Origin: an uncultured Treponema sp.
GTDB taxonomy: Bacteria > Spirochaetota > Spirochaetia > Treponematales > Treponemataceae
Reading direction: 5' to 3'
Assembly: GCA_938045195.1 (NCBI GenBank)
Contig: CALINC010000075.1
Coordinates: forward strand, 1 to 24,136
Length of the DNA stretch: 24,136 bases
Shown piece after piece: positions 5,802 to 14,121 of the stretch. The notes under the pieces are model-generated. The model searched no databases. It was not told where the DNA came from and worked only from the letters and a program-made list of their open reading frames with translations. Positions within the stretch are counted from its first letter, which is position 1. Every line of letters begins with the position of its first letter. The translations under genes and the position numbers were made by a program.

Positions 5802-8189
5802 ATGAGTGATTATCTTGACATCAATAATGAAGAACTTCTAAAAGACTTCTTTAGCGAAGCCGAACAGCAGGTAGAGACGCTTGAGAGCAATATTTTGGTT
5901 ATAGAACAAACTCCGAACGATCATAATGCTATCGACGAAATATTTAGGGCGGCTCATACATTAAAAGGCGGTTCTGCGACCGTTGAAATGACTGAGTTAT
6001 CACAGTTTACTCACGCCATGGAAGATTTGCTTGATGCAATCCGCAGCGGGTTTGTAGAAGTAACGGAACAGACGGTTGATATTCTTTTGAAAGCGATTGA
6101 TATCATTAAACTGATGCTTAATGCGAGGGCTTCGGGAAATATTTATTCCGATGATGTTTCAGGAATTGTGGCTCAAATTAGGTCGTTTATTCCTGAGAAA
6201 AAAGGAGGAAAAAAGCCTGCAAAAGCTGCGGCTCCTAAACCTGTTGCAGTATCGCCGGCTCCGGTGCAGGCACCCGAACGGACATCTTCAGGTTTAGACC
6301 TTACCGATCATTTTTCCGAATATGAAATTTTAGAATTAAGCGAGACTATACAAAAGGGTGAAAAGCTGTATGCTGTTTCCGTCAAATTTGATGAATCCAA
6401 TTTGATGAATTCCGTAGGCGGCATTCAGGTGTTTGCCGCATTAAAACAGCACGGAAGTATTTTAAAAACAGCTCCCGATTTTGACGCTTTGTATGAGGAC
6501 GAATTCCATGAAAATGTAATTTATTTTATGTCTTCATCAGCCGGCAAAGATGCAATAGAAAAAGCGGGCTTTATAAGCGATGTAACACTTTCAATAAATG
6601 CGGAAGAAATTTCTCTTAATGTAGAAAACTCCGTACATGCAGCGGAAGAAAAACCTGCCGCCGCTCAAAAAACGCCGGTAGTTGAAGAAACTCCTGCCGT
6701 ACAGAATGCTGCGGCAAGTCCCGCTCCGGCTCCAAAAGCAGCCGATGTTCCCGAAAAAAAACCTCCCGCACCGCAAGGCGGCGGTATTCATGCTTCCGGT
6801 TCTATTTTAAGGGTTGACGCAAAACGTATTGATTATCTTTTAAACATCGTCAGTGAAACCGTAATTATCAAGGCTTCTCTTAACCAAAGCGCAATTGAAT
6901 TCAGTAACTTATATACGGAATTTCAAAATTCAAATGCGGAATATAAAGATAAAACAAGAAAACTCTTGGATAAAATTCCCAATTATTTAGAAAAAATTCA
7001 GCAAGGCTATGACATTAATACAATCAAGCAAGATTTATCGAATGAATATTCAGGGCTTTTAGATATTTTCGGTCCTTTTGAATCTTCAATGAAAGTATTG
7101 GCTACCAAATTTAAATCTTCAGCGCAGAACCTCGACCGTATTTCGGGCGACCTTCAAAAGAGCGTTATGAAAATCAGAATGGTTCCGATTAGCCAGATTT
7201 TCAGCCGCTTTCCGAGAGTTGTGCGCGATCTTTCAAGAGACTTGAATAAAAATGTTCAGCTGGTTATCGAAGGTGAAGACACCGAGCTTGATAAATCCGT
7301 TGTTGAAGATTTACTTGATCCGATTATGCACTGTGTGCGGAATTCGCTCGACCATGGTATTGAATCTCCTGAAGATAGAAAGAAAATCGGGAAACCGGAA
7401 GAAGGAACCCTTTTGTTAAAGGCAAGTAATGAAGGTAACATGATTGTTATTGAAGTTACCGATGACGGACACGGTATTGATGTCGAAGCCGTAAAGCAAA
7501 AAGCTGTCGAAAGAGGTATCTTGCATCCCAACAAGAATTTGACCGATGTAGAGGCGTTTCAGTTAGTGTTTGCACCCGGTTTTTCTACGAGTAAAACCAT
7601 TTCCAGTGTTTCGGGACGGGGTGTCGGGCTGGACGTTGTAAAAACGCATATTGAAAAATTAAACGGAACGGTTACCGTAGAATCCGAGCCTAATGTAGGC
7701 ACGCGGTTTATTATAAAACTGCCGCTTACTTTGGCAATTATTGAAGGTCTTTTGATAAGGGTGGGCGAAGAAGTTTACTCAATTCCGATAGCGTCGGTTA
7801 TAGAAAGTCATCGGGTAAAGCCTGAAGAAATTAACCGCATCGACAATTATGAGGTGTTTAATGTCCGCGATGAAGTGTACAGCCTTTTACGGCTTAACCG
7901 CTTGTTTGGAATCAATTCGATGGAAATCGATGAAGACGGTTACAATTACGTTGTTGTGGTAGGAACGGAAGAACAAAAAGTCGGTTTAATGGTTGACAGT
8001 TTAATAGGTGAAGAATCTGTCGTAATTAAACCATTAAAAGACCAGTTTACAAATTCCCCCGGAATTGCCGGAGCGTCCATTTTGGGCGACGGTTCGGTAT
8101 CGCTTATTATAGACGTAGCTCAGCTTCTTGAGCTTGGATTAAAACAAGAGCTTCAGGCAAGAGAACGCCGTGAAGCCTCTATTTGGTAA
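5802..8189 (+). CDS. cheA: Chemotaxis histidine kinase CheA
   Basis: 795 residues. Order: P1 HPt domain (1-130) with the phosphorylated His52 in AAHTLKGGS; Ala/Pro linker (135-160); P2-like CheY/CheX-binding region (about 165-280); second Ala/Pro linker (280-330); P3 dimerisation (about 335-470); P4 ATPase (about 470-640) with N-box HCVRNSLDHGIE (511-522), DDGHGID and SGRGVGLDVV; P5 CheW-like regulatory domain (about 645-785). The kinase autophosphorylates on His52 in trans and passes phosphate to CheY. P3 is longer than usual: about 60 residues (about 366-425) separate its two helices, rich in Lys, Tyr and Asn. To my knowledge an atypical P3 has been described for Treponema CheA in its highly curved receptor arrays. 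It is the first gene of the che operon, and the next start is 22 nt downstream. Confidence 0.98.
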   Translation: MSDYLDINNEELLKDFFSEAEQQVETLESNILVIEQTPNDHNAIDEIFRAAHTLKGGSATVEMTELSQFTHAMEDLLDAIRSGFVEVTEQTVDILLKAIDIIKLMLNARASGNIYSDDVSGIVAQIRSFIPEKKGGKKPAKAAAPKPVAVSPAPVQAPERTSSGLDLTDHFSEYEILELSETIQKGEKLYAVSVKFDESNLMNSVGGIQVFAALKQHGSILKTAPDFDALYEDEFHENVIYFMSSSAGKDAIEKAGFISDVTLSINAEEISLNVENSVHAAEEKPAAAQKTPVVEETPAVQNAAASPAPAPKAADVPEKKPPAPQGGGIHASGSILRVDAKRIDYLLNIVSETVIIKASLNQSAIEFSNLYTEFQNSNAEYKDKTRKLLDKIPNYLEKIQQGYDINTIKQDLSNEYSGLLDIFGPFESSMKVLATKFKSSAQNLDRISGDLQKSVMKIRMVPISQIFSRFPRVVRDLSRDLNKNVQLVIEGEDTELDKSVVEDLLDPIMHCVRNSLDHGIESPEDRKKIGKPEEGTLLLKASNEGNMIVIEVTDDGHGIDVEAVKQKAVERGILHPNKNLTDVEAFQLVFAPGFSTSKTISSVSGRGVGLDVVKTHIEKLNGTVTVESEPNVGTRFIIKLPLTLAIIEGLLIRVGEEVYSIPIASVIESHRVKPEEINRIDNYEVFNVRDEVYSLLRLNRLFGINSMEIDEDGYNYVVVVGTEEQKVGLMVDSLIGEESVVIKPLKDQFTNSPGIAGASILGDGSVSLIIDVAQLLELGLKQELQARERREASIW

Positions 8190-8211
8190 AATTAGGTGAG
8201 GATGTAGGAAG

Positions 8212-9549
8212 ATGGCAGAGATAAAAGAAGTAAAAGATGTGAATGCGTTGACGGGGATGAGTGATTCCGCTCTTTTGCAGGAGCAGATGACGATTATAAA
8301 TGACTTTAAAATGGTAACTTTTTCGCTTGCAGGAAAAGATTATGCGATTGATATAATGCGCGTCAAAGAAATTGCAAAAGCCGGTAACTTCACGTATGTT
8401 CCTAATACACCGCCTTTTGTATTGGGTGTTCATAACCTGCGCGGCGATATTATCCCAATTATTGATTTGAGAATATTTTTTAACATACCGGTTCCGGCCC
8501 GAAAGAAAAATCAGGTTGAAAGTATGGTAATAATTACCGTACAAGAGCAAACCTTTGGGGTAGTTGTAGACTATATAGACAAGGTAGTTGCCGTTGCAAG
8601 CAGTACTATCCAGCCGCCTCATCCTATTTTCGGTGATATAAATATCAAATATATTCACGGTGTTGTTGAAAATGCAGGGCATTTGTATATCCTTTTAGAC
8701 GTGGATAAAATTTTTGCATCCCGTGCACGTAAAGAAGAAGCTGAAGAACCTGCCGCAGCCGGTCATGCCGTCGAAAATGTAAAAGAACCTGCAAAACGGC
8801 AATCTTCTGAGGGCCTTGATATAAAGTTTATAGGCGACACACTTGCCGCTATGGGGAAATTCTTTATTTCGCCTGTAAATGAAGATTGGATGCACAGACG
8901 GTATCTGGAATGGAAAGATACGCGTTCTTCAGGTAACCTGCAAATACAAAACGAACAGGATGCCGCAGAATTCCTTTCTACGTTTTTGTCGCCTTTTACC
9001 AAAAGATTTTGGAGCGAAGCATATATAAATGCGTATTATCGGCTTTTGCCCGAAAATAATGCTGCGGTCATTAATGTTTGGTGCGTGGGCTGCGGTGCCG
9101 GTTATGAAGCCTACAGCTTGGCGGTTCTTCTTAAATTAAAATATCCGAGGAGCCATATCCGTATTTATGCAAATGATTTTGACCTTTTGGCAATCTCCAA
9201 TGCCCCTATGCTTGTCGCTCCTGACGAATTGGCAGCGGGTGTTTATGAACCGTATATGACAAAAACCGCAAACGGCAGTCTTACATTCTCAAAAGAAATT
9301 AAAGATATGATTCTTTTTGAGTATCATGATTGTACGCACCAAAATGCGGTGCCGGATGCCGATATTATATTAGCGCGGGATGTCCTGTCGTTTATGAATC
9401 CTACATTGCAGAATTCTATGATTGGTGAATTCAGAGAAAAACTGAAGAATTCCGGTGTAATAATTTTGGGGCAAAACGAAGCTATGCCGAAACAAAGCGG
9501 CTGGCTGCGAAATGCCGATGGTGATGTTGTCTTATTCACAAAAGAATAA
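8212..9549 (+). CDS. CheW fused to a CheR-like domain (CheS-type coupling protein)
   Basis: 445 residues. Residues about 33-168 are a CheW domain (MVTFSLAGKDYAIDI, LGVHNLRGDIIPIIDLR), which couples receptors to CheA. A 35-residue charged linker follows, then a CheR-like methyltransferase fold (about 205-445): motif I-like VGCGAGYEAYSLAVLL (292-307), acidic loop ANDFDLLAIS (320-329) and DIILARDVLSFM. In true CheR the last motif reads with Arg-Asn; here it is Arg-Asp. The FFR motif of the CheR N-terminal subdomain is not visible, so receptor methylation by this domain is doubtful. Spirochaete CheW-CheR-like fusions (called CheS in T. denticola, to my knowledge) act as structural parts of the array. 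The ribosome-binding region is GTGAGGATG upstream. It lies between cheA and cheX. Confidence 0.93.
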   Translation: MAEIKEVKDVNALTGMSDSALLQEQMTIINDFKMVTFSLAGKDYAIDIMRVKEIAKAGNFTYVPNTPPFVLGVHNLRGDIIPIIDLRIFFNIPVPARKKNQVESMVIITVQEQTFGVVVDYIDKVVAVASSTIQPPHPIFGDINIKYIHGVVENAGHLYILLDVDKIFASRARKEEAEEPAAAGHAVENVKEPAKRQSSEGLDIKFIGDTLAAMGKFFISPVNEDWMHRRYLEWKDTRSSGNLQIQNEQDAAEFLSTFLSPFTKRFWSEAYINAYYRLLPENNAAVINVWCVGCGAGYEAYSLAVLLKLKYPRSHIRIYANDFDLLAISNAPMLVAPDELAAGVYEPYMTKTANGSLTFSKEIKDMILFEYHDCTHQNAVPDADIILARDVLSFMNPTLQNSMIGEFREKLKNSGVIILGQNEAMPKQSGWLRNADGDVVLFTKE

Positions 9550-9579
9550 TTATAGAGTAAGGATTATAAGGAGAGTTTA

Positions 9580-10044
9580 ATGCGCGTAGAGTATATTAAT
9601 CCGTTTAGTGAAGCCGCTTACAATATCCTTTCAGAAGTATTGAAAGAAGATATTAAGCGCGGGGATTTGTACCTTAAATCGACATGTATGCCGGTTATGG
9701 GTGTCGCTGCTATTGTTGGTCTCGCTGGAGATGTTGAGGGTAGGGTAATTTTCGACATGACAATGCCTACTGCCCTAAAAATTGCTTCTGTGATGAACAA
9801 TGAAGACTTGGAGTCGTTTGATGAGCTTGCCCGTGCGACAATTACGGAATTGGCAAATCTCATAACTGCACAAGCCGTAACAAAATTGCATGATTTGGGC
9901 TTTAAGTTTGACTTAACGCCGCCTGCACTTTTTAGCGGGGATAATATGCAGATTTCAAACAACAATATTGAGGCGTTAATTGTTCCTATGGAAACACCTC
10001 AGGGAAAAGTGGAAATAAATGTTGCTATCCGCGACAGGGTTTAA
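9580..10044 (+). CDS. cheX: CheY-phosphate phosphatase CheX
   Basis: 154 residues, usual for CheX of the CheC/CheX/FliY family. It has the single active-site helix TELANLITAQAV, in which Glu90 and Asn93 (E-x-x-N) are the catalytic pair that positions water to attack phospho-CheY. The following KLHDLGFKFDLTPPAL matches the family pattern. Spirochaetes lack CheZ and use CheX to end the signal. An AAGGAG ribosome-binding site (9568-9573) precedes the ATG by 6 nt. It is cytoplasmic and in the che operon, 30 nt after the fusion gene and 20 nt before cheY. Confidence 0.95.
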   Translation: MRVEYINPFSEAAYNILSEVLKEDIKRGDLYLKSTCMPVMGVAAIVGLAGDVEGRVIFDMTMPTALKIASVMNNEDLESFDELARATITELANLITAQAVTKLHDLGFKFDLTPPALFSGDNMQISNNNIEALIVPMETPQGKVEINVAIRDRV

Positions 10045-10064
10045 TATAGTATCGGAGGTATAAA

Positions 10065-10502
10065 ATGATATCAAAACAAGATTTCCCAAACATTAATGAA
10101 AGAGCCCCCGAAGGCAAAAAACCGGACGGAACTCCGTATAAGGTTTTGGTTGTAGATGATTCTATTTTCGTTACAAAACAAATAGGTCAAATTTTGAGCA
10201 GTGAAGGTTATGAAGTTGCTGCAACGGCTGTTGACGGCTTTGACGGCGTAGAAAAATATAAAGAGCTTTGCCCGAATGTTGACCTTGTAACAATGGACAT
10301 TACCATGCCCAAAATGGACGGTATTACAGCGCTTGAACAAATTATGGCTTTTGATAAAAACGCGAAAGTTGTTATGATAAGTGCTTTAGGTAAGGAAGAG
10401 CTTGTAAAAAAAGCTCTTTTGCTTGGAGCAAAAAACTATATAGTAAAGCCGCTTGACCGCAAAAAGGTCCTTGAAAGAATTGCCGGAGTTTTAGGTATAT
10501 AA
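10065..10502 (+). CDS. cheY: Chemotaxis response regulator CheY
   Basis: 145 residues, a single receiver domain with a 24-residue N-terminal extension before the first strand (YKVLVVDDS). Acidic pocket Asp31-Asp32, phospho-acceptor Asp78 (VTMDITMPKMDG), Ser106 in MISALG and Lys128 in IVKPL are all present, so it should accept phosphate from CheA and bind the flagellar switch. GGAGGT (10054-10059) gives a strong ribosome-binding site. It is the last gene of the che operon, with a hairpin following. Confidence 0.97.
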   Translation: MISKQDFPNINERAPEGKKPDGTPYKVLVVDDSIFVTKQIGQILSSEGYEVAATAVDGFDGVEKYKELCPNVDLVTMDITMPKMDGITALEQIMAFDKNAKVVMISALGKEELVKKALLLGAKNYIVKPLDRKKVLERIAGVLGI

Positions 10503-10509
10503 ATTTTTA

Positions 10510-10544
10510 TAGGGTTTCTATAAATTTAATTTTTAGAGACCCTA
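10510..10544. terminator. Shared hairpin between convergent cheY and regulator gene
   Basis: TAGGGTTTCTA (10510-10520) pairs with TAGAGACCCTA (10534-10544), 11 bp with one G-U wobble and a 13-nt AT-rich loop. There is no strict T-run after either arm, so it is a weak but well-placed bidirectional stop. Confidence 0.6.
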
Positions 10545-10546
10545 AT

Positions 10547-11182
10547 TTACGCTTCTTTAGTAAAATTTACCAGCCGGTATCTATTTTTATCTTTGTAGAT
10601 GGTATAAGCGTTTTTAAATTCCGTTTTTAATGTCTTTTTTAAATTGTATATGTGATTATATATACAATGCTGTTTATCGGCATCGTATTCTCCCCAAAAT
10701 AAATATCCGATTTCCTCGTCGGTGATGCCTTTGTGCTTGTTTAAAACTAAGTGTTTAAGCAAGATAGCCGATTTTTTAGGTAAGCTGTACATAAATGTTT
10801 TACTAAATTGTACATTCATTTTATACTTACATTTTAAGAGCAGTGCTTTCAGTTTTGTTTTGTATTCCTGCATTTGAGGTGTAAAATCGGCACTGGGATT
10901 GGAACTTATGATCCTTATTTTTTTTATAAAACAGTCATAATCGTGTTCGTAGGTACAAAAAAGAATATTCCGCTTTATTTTTTTAAAAAGAATATTTTCG
11001 CTGCAATTATAATGAGACAGTTCGTTTCGGGATATAATAACCGCATCGAAATTTTCAGATAACAGCGATGCTAGGAATTTACTGCCGTTTTCTGCCGTAA
11101 CAACGGTTAGTTCCAAATGCATTATTTTATTACACAAAAAAATCAAAGTTTCGATTTTCCTGTCAAAAACCAATACTTTCAT
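10547..11182 (-). CDS. Atypical response-regulator-like protein with winged-helix output
   Basis: 211 residues. Residues 1-90 have the shape of a receiver domain: strand MKVLVFD with Asp7, then NFDAVII. The position at the end of strand 3 where the phospho-acceptor Asp should lie is Ser51 (VIISRNE), and the second acidic residue of the pocket is absent, so phosphorylation is unlikely. Residues about 130-205 resemble an OmpR/PhoB-type winged helix: LPKKSAILLKHLV, ITDEEIGYLFWGE, then NHIYNLKKTLK and KDKNRYRLV. It would be a DNA-binding regulator whose control is by ligand, partner or expression level rather than phosphate. No kinase gene is adjacent. It is convergent with cheY and divergent from the opp operon, the latter being a possible target. 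No ribosome-binding site precedes the ATG at 11182. Confidence 0.7.
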   Translation of the reverse strand: MKVLVFDRKIETLIFLCNKIMHLELTVVTAENGSKFLASLLSENFDAVIISRNELSHYNCSENILFKKIKRNILFCTYEHDYDCFIKKIRIISSNPSADFTPQMQEYKTKLKALLLKCKYKMNVQFSKTFMYSLPKKSAILLKHLVLNKHKGITDEEIGYLFWGEYDADKQHCIYNHIYNLKKTLKTEFKNAYTIYKDKNRYRLVNFTKEA

Positions 11183-11189
11183 AATAAAT

Positions 11190-11219
11190 ATTATCGGAGC
11201 CGCTCAAGTTTCATTTAAA
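11190..11219 (-). promoter_or_regulatory. Weak candidate promoter for the atypical regulator
   Basis: On the minus strand GATAAT (11195-11190) lies 7 nt before the ATG. TTTAAA (11219-11214) sits 18 nt upstream as a poor -35. A further TATAAT-like stretch lies near 11260-11275. The intergenic stretch 11183-11468 is otherwise very AT-rich and contains a small hairpin (AAAAACAA / TTGTTTTT, 11231-11251). Confidence 0.3.
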
Positions 11220-11360
11220 TTTTTTATTACAAAAACAATTTTTTTGTTTTTTACTATATTATATAAAATATATACGTAATTTTATAAATATATTGTAAAT
11301 AAAAGAAAATCGTGTAATTTGCGTAGAGTAATTTAATACATTTTTTGTATTTTTTTTGCG

Positions 11361-11390
11361 AAAAATTTAAAAAAATTTAAAAAAATATTT
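11361..11390 (+). promoter_or_regulatory. Phased A-tracts upstream of the opp promoter
   Basis: Three consecutive 10-nt units (AAAAATTTAA, AAAAATTTAA, AAAAATATTT) abut the -35 box. Helical phasing of A-tracts suggests intrinsic bending or an UP-like element. Confidence 0.5.
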
Positions 11391-11417
11391 GACAAATTTT
11401 GAAATGTATGTTTTAAT
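11389..11417 (+). promoter_or_regulatory. opp operon promoter
   Basis: Perfect TTGACA (11389-11394), 17 nt spacer, TTTAAT (11412-11417). The leader of about 45 nt contains a small palindrome AGCAT-GA-ATGCT and the ribosome-binding site AGGAGGG (11456-11462), 6 nt before the ATG. Confidence 0.75.
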
Positions 11418-11468
11418 AATACATAGCATGAATGCTTTCAATTTGTTCCAAAAACAGGAGGGAATGAG

Positions 11469-14090
11469 ATGAAAAATTTGTTTAAATTTTTATCGTGTAT
11501 GCTCGCAGCGGCTTTCGTACTTGCTGCATGTACGGGAAAAACCGATACCGGAAGAGCCGTTACGGACAGCCCCGTAAAAGACGGTATCTATGCGGATAAG
11601 GTTATTTTTCTTGTAAGCACCGATGAGACAATCGCTTTAAAAGATGTTGTTGAGGGAAAAGCAGACCTTTTGTATACGCAGGCATCTCCGTCAATTTTAA
11701 GAAAATTAAGCGATACTGACAGGGATAAGATCGATATTTACCCCGTACCGTCAGGTTATTGGTCTCTTTTATTTAACCCGATACCCGACAAGGCTCCTTA
11801 CACGTGGAAGCCCGAAACAGCGCAAGAAGAAACTTTTAATCCGTTTGCAATTAAAGAAGTCCGTTTTGCTTTTAACTGGATTATAGACCGCAAAAAACTA
11901 ATAGACGAAATTTTGTTCGGCGAAGGCGCTCCGATGTATACACCGTGTATTTCAGGACTGCCCGGTACATATCGATATAACCTCTTACCTGCACAATATG
12001 GTATCACCGATACGGGCGATGAGCAAAAAGCTCTTGATATGATTAAAACTGCAATGGAAAAAGCCGCAGCATTACCGGAACTTAAAGGTCTTTTGGTTTT
12101 TGAAAACGGAAAGTGGATGTATAAGGGTAAACCCGTTACAGTTAAATCGATTTTAAGAACCGATGACCCCACGCAGCGTCTTCCCGCAGCCCGCTATATC
12201 AATGCACAATTTGAAAAAGCCGGTATTACCGTAGAGGCTGTTGAACGCGACAGAATGACAGCCGGTGCTATTGTATACGGCGGTAACCCTGCCGATTTGG
12301 ATTGGCACATGTATCTTGAAGGATGGGGTTCGGGCGGTACGGAAAAATACCACGAAGGTAATTTAAGTCAGATGTATGCTCCTTTCTATGGTTATATGCC
12401 AGGTGCTCAAGAGGGCAGCTATTGGAACTATGAAAATGCAAAACTTGATGAGTATGGGAAAAAGGCCGTTTACGGTCAATATTTGACGGCAGATGAATAT
12501 TGGAAAGAAACCGTAGAAATGTGTTCTTTGGGAATTCAAGAAGCCGTACGTGTTTATATCTGCTCGCAAAACGATTTGTATATTGCAAATAAAGCCCGTC
12601 TCGGTTCACGTTTATTTTACGGATTGGGTGACGGCTTTAACGGCTGGACAATCCGCTGTGCCGACGTTAAACCGGATACGGACGGACCTTACGAAGGCAA
12701 ACGTGTAGTACGTGTTATGCAATTCTCTGCAAAGGGTTCTTTGTTTATGACTCAGTGGGACGTTATAGGAAGCCAAGGTTTCAGCGATACCTATAGTGCT
12801 GCATTCTACAGAATTTTAACCGACCACGGTAATATTGATAACCCCTGTACTGCCGATACTGAGAACCTCCTCTGTAAAGTAGAAACTTCTTCATATAGAT
12901 CCGACCCCAAACTTGTTGCAACCGGCAATAAGACCGAAGAAGGCGATGACGAATATGAAATCGGCGGTAATTTACCGGTTCCTGCCGATGCGGTTTTATA
13001 TGATTCCGACAAAAAAGAATGGGTTAAGGTCGGCGAAGGACAGACTGCTGCATGTTCTGCAACCGGAAAAATGGTTGACGGCTACTATTGGCACCACGGA
13101 GAGCCTTGCGATATCTATGATGTCCGCTATTCTATAGCGTTCCCAAGAGAGTGGGGCAAACAAAACGGTGAAAACGACTTATATTATGATTCCAGTCTTG
13201 GAGCTTTCTATGAGCCGGGCTTTAAAACCGAACGGGGTTCCGTATTCAATGCTGACGGCTCAGTTACAAATTATACAAATCTCTTTGTCGCTGTTGATGC
13301 GGACCTTTCTGCAAAAAATGCCGGATATATAGACGTAAAGGCTGCAAATCCCGGAAGATATACGGCAGTTCCTTGGGAAATTTATGAAGCGTGTTCCGAA
13401 CTGGTTGCGCAAGGCTCAAAGAGCGGTACTGTTTATAACTTTGCAAAAGACGGCGGCGGACGAGGTGTTGAAATTCACGTAATCGGTGCCGAATGTGTTG
13501 CCGACATAAAAGCGAAACTTGAAGAACTTGCAGCTGCAAAGCATATTCCGCATTCGCTTAAAGGCTTTATAACCGAAGATTATGCCGTAAAGCGATACAA
13601 AGCCTCAATCGCATTTATCGAAAAATACGGTCATGCCTATATTTCTAACGGACCTGTATGGATTGAAAGCATTGACACTATTACCAACTCGGTAATTATG
13701 AATGCCGTAGAAAAGTATCCGTATAAGAGTAACTATTTCCCCAACTTATTTATCAATGATATGACTCTTATTAACTACGTGAAATCTCCTGCCGCTCAAT
13801 CGGCGGATAAAGATGCAGTGTATGAAGTTACCGTAGCTAAGTATACCTATCCTAACGTAGAACAAACTCCGCTTTCAGAAGGTGTTGTTGAAGCAAAACT
13901 TCAGCTTCCCGGCGGTAAAGAAAAGGTTTATCCTGCAGTAAAAAAAGAGCCGGGTAAATTTATTGTAACAATTCCTGCAGCCGATTTGGCAGGGCTTGAA
14001 AAAGGCGTAGATTATACGGTTGTTATCTTCTCGTCAATTGCAAAAGAGCCGCCTGCAACAAGGGCTGTAAAACTTTCACTTCTTAAATAA
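11469..14090 (+). CDS. Peptide-type ABC transporter substrate-binding lipoprotein (family 5)
   Basis: 873 residues. It begins with a lipoprotein signal peptide: basic N-terminus, hydrophobic core and lipobox LAAC with Cys21, so the mature protein is lipid-anchored. The body resembles SBP family 5 (OppA/DppA/NikA): VREVRFAF-type region KEVRFAFNWIIDRKKLIDEIL (starting about residue 129), then the segment near VKSILRTDDPTQRLPAARYI. At 873 residues it is far longer than the usual 500-600. The extra length is in the middle and C-terminal parts, which continue to a beta-rich end (about 780-873). It is followed by two permeases and two ATPases, which supports a peptide or oligopeptide importer. The actual ligand is not readable. 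A strong hairpin after the stop probably makes this protein more abundant than its permeases. Confidence 0.9.
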   Translation: MKNLFKFLSCMLAAAFVLAACTGKTDTGRAVTDSPVKDGIYADKVIFLVSTDETIALKDVVEGKADLLYTQASPSILRKLSDTDRDKIDIYPVPSGYWSLLFNPIPDKAPYTWKPETAQEETFNPFAIKEVRFAFNWIIDRKKLIDEILFGEGAPMYTPCISGLPGTYRYNLLPAQYGITDTGDEQKALDMIKTAMEKAAALPELKGLLVFENGKWMYKGKPVTVKSILRTDDPTQRLPAARYINAQFEKAGITVEAVERDRMTAGAIVYGGNPADLDWHMYLEGWGSGGTEKYHEGNLSQMYAPFYGYMPGAQEGSYWNYENAKLDEYGKKAVYGQYLTADEYWKETVEMCSLGIQEAVRVYICSQNDLYIANKARLGSRLFYGLGDGFNGWTIRCADVKPDTDGPYEGKRVVRVMQFSAKGSLFMTQWDVIGSQGFSDTYSAAFYRILTDHGNIDNPCTADTENLLCKVETSSYRSDPKLVATGNKTEEGDDEYEIGGNLPVPADAVLYDSDKKEWVKVGEGQTAACSATGKMVDGYYWHHGEPCDIYDVRYSIAFPREWGKQNGENDLYYDSSLGAFYEPGFKTERGSVFNADGSVTNYTNLFVAVDADLSAKNAGYIDVKAANPGRYTAVPWEIYEACSELVAQGSKSGTVYNFAKDGGGRGVEIHVIGAECVADIKAKLEELAAAKHIPHSLKGFITEDYAVKRYKASIAFIEKYGHAYISNGPVWIESIDTITNSVIMNAVEKYPYKSNYFPNLFINDMTLINYVKSPAAQSADKDAVYEVTVAKYTYPNVEQTPLSEGVVEAKLQLPGGKEKVYPAVKKEPGKFIVTIPAADLAGLEKGVDYTVVIFSSIAKEPPATRAVKLSLLK

Positions 14091-14119
14091 AAAGTTAAGA
14101 TTATGTGAGTATTAACTTT
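14091..14119 (+). repeat. AT-rich hairpin after the binding-protein gene
   Basis: AAAGTTAA (14091-14098) and TTAACTTT (14112-14119) are perfect 8-bp arms around a 13-nt loop, starting directly at the stop codon and just before the strong terminator. It may protect the upstream mRNA 3' end. Confidence 0.45.
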
Positions 14120-14121
14120 AA

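Noticed and set aside
8179..8682. 167-codon open frame on the minus strand opposite the CheW-CheR gene
   Set aside because: It lies wholly against a well-supported CheW domain, has no ribosome-binding site or family signature, and looks like the antisense shadow of an AT-rich gene.
10534..10560. Strong rho-independent terminator for cheY
   Set aside because: The hairpin is good but no T-run follows either arm, so only a weak shared stop is claimed.
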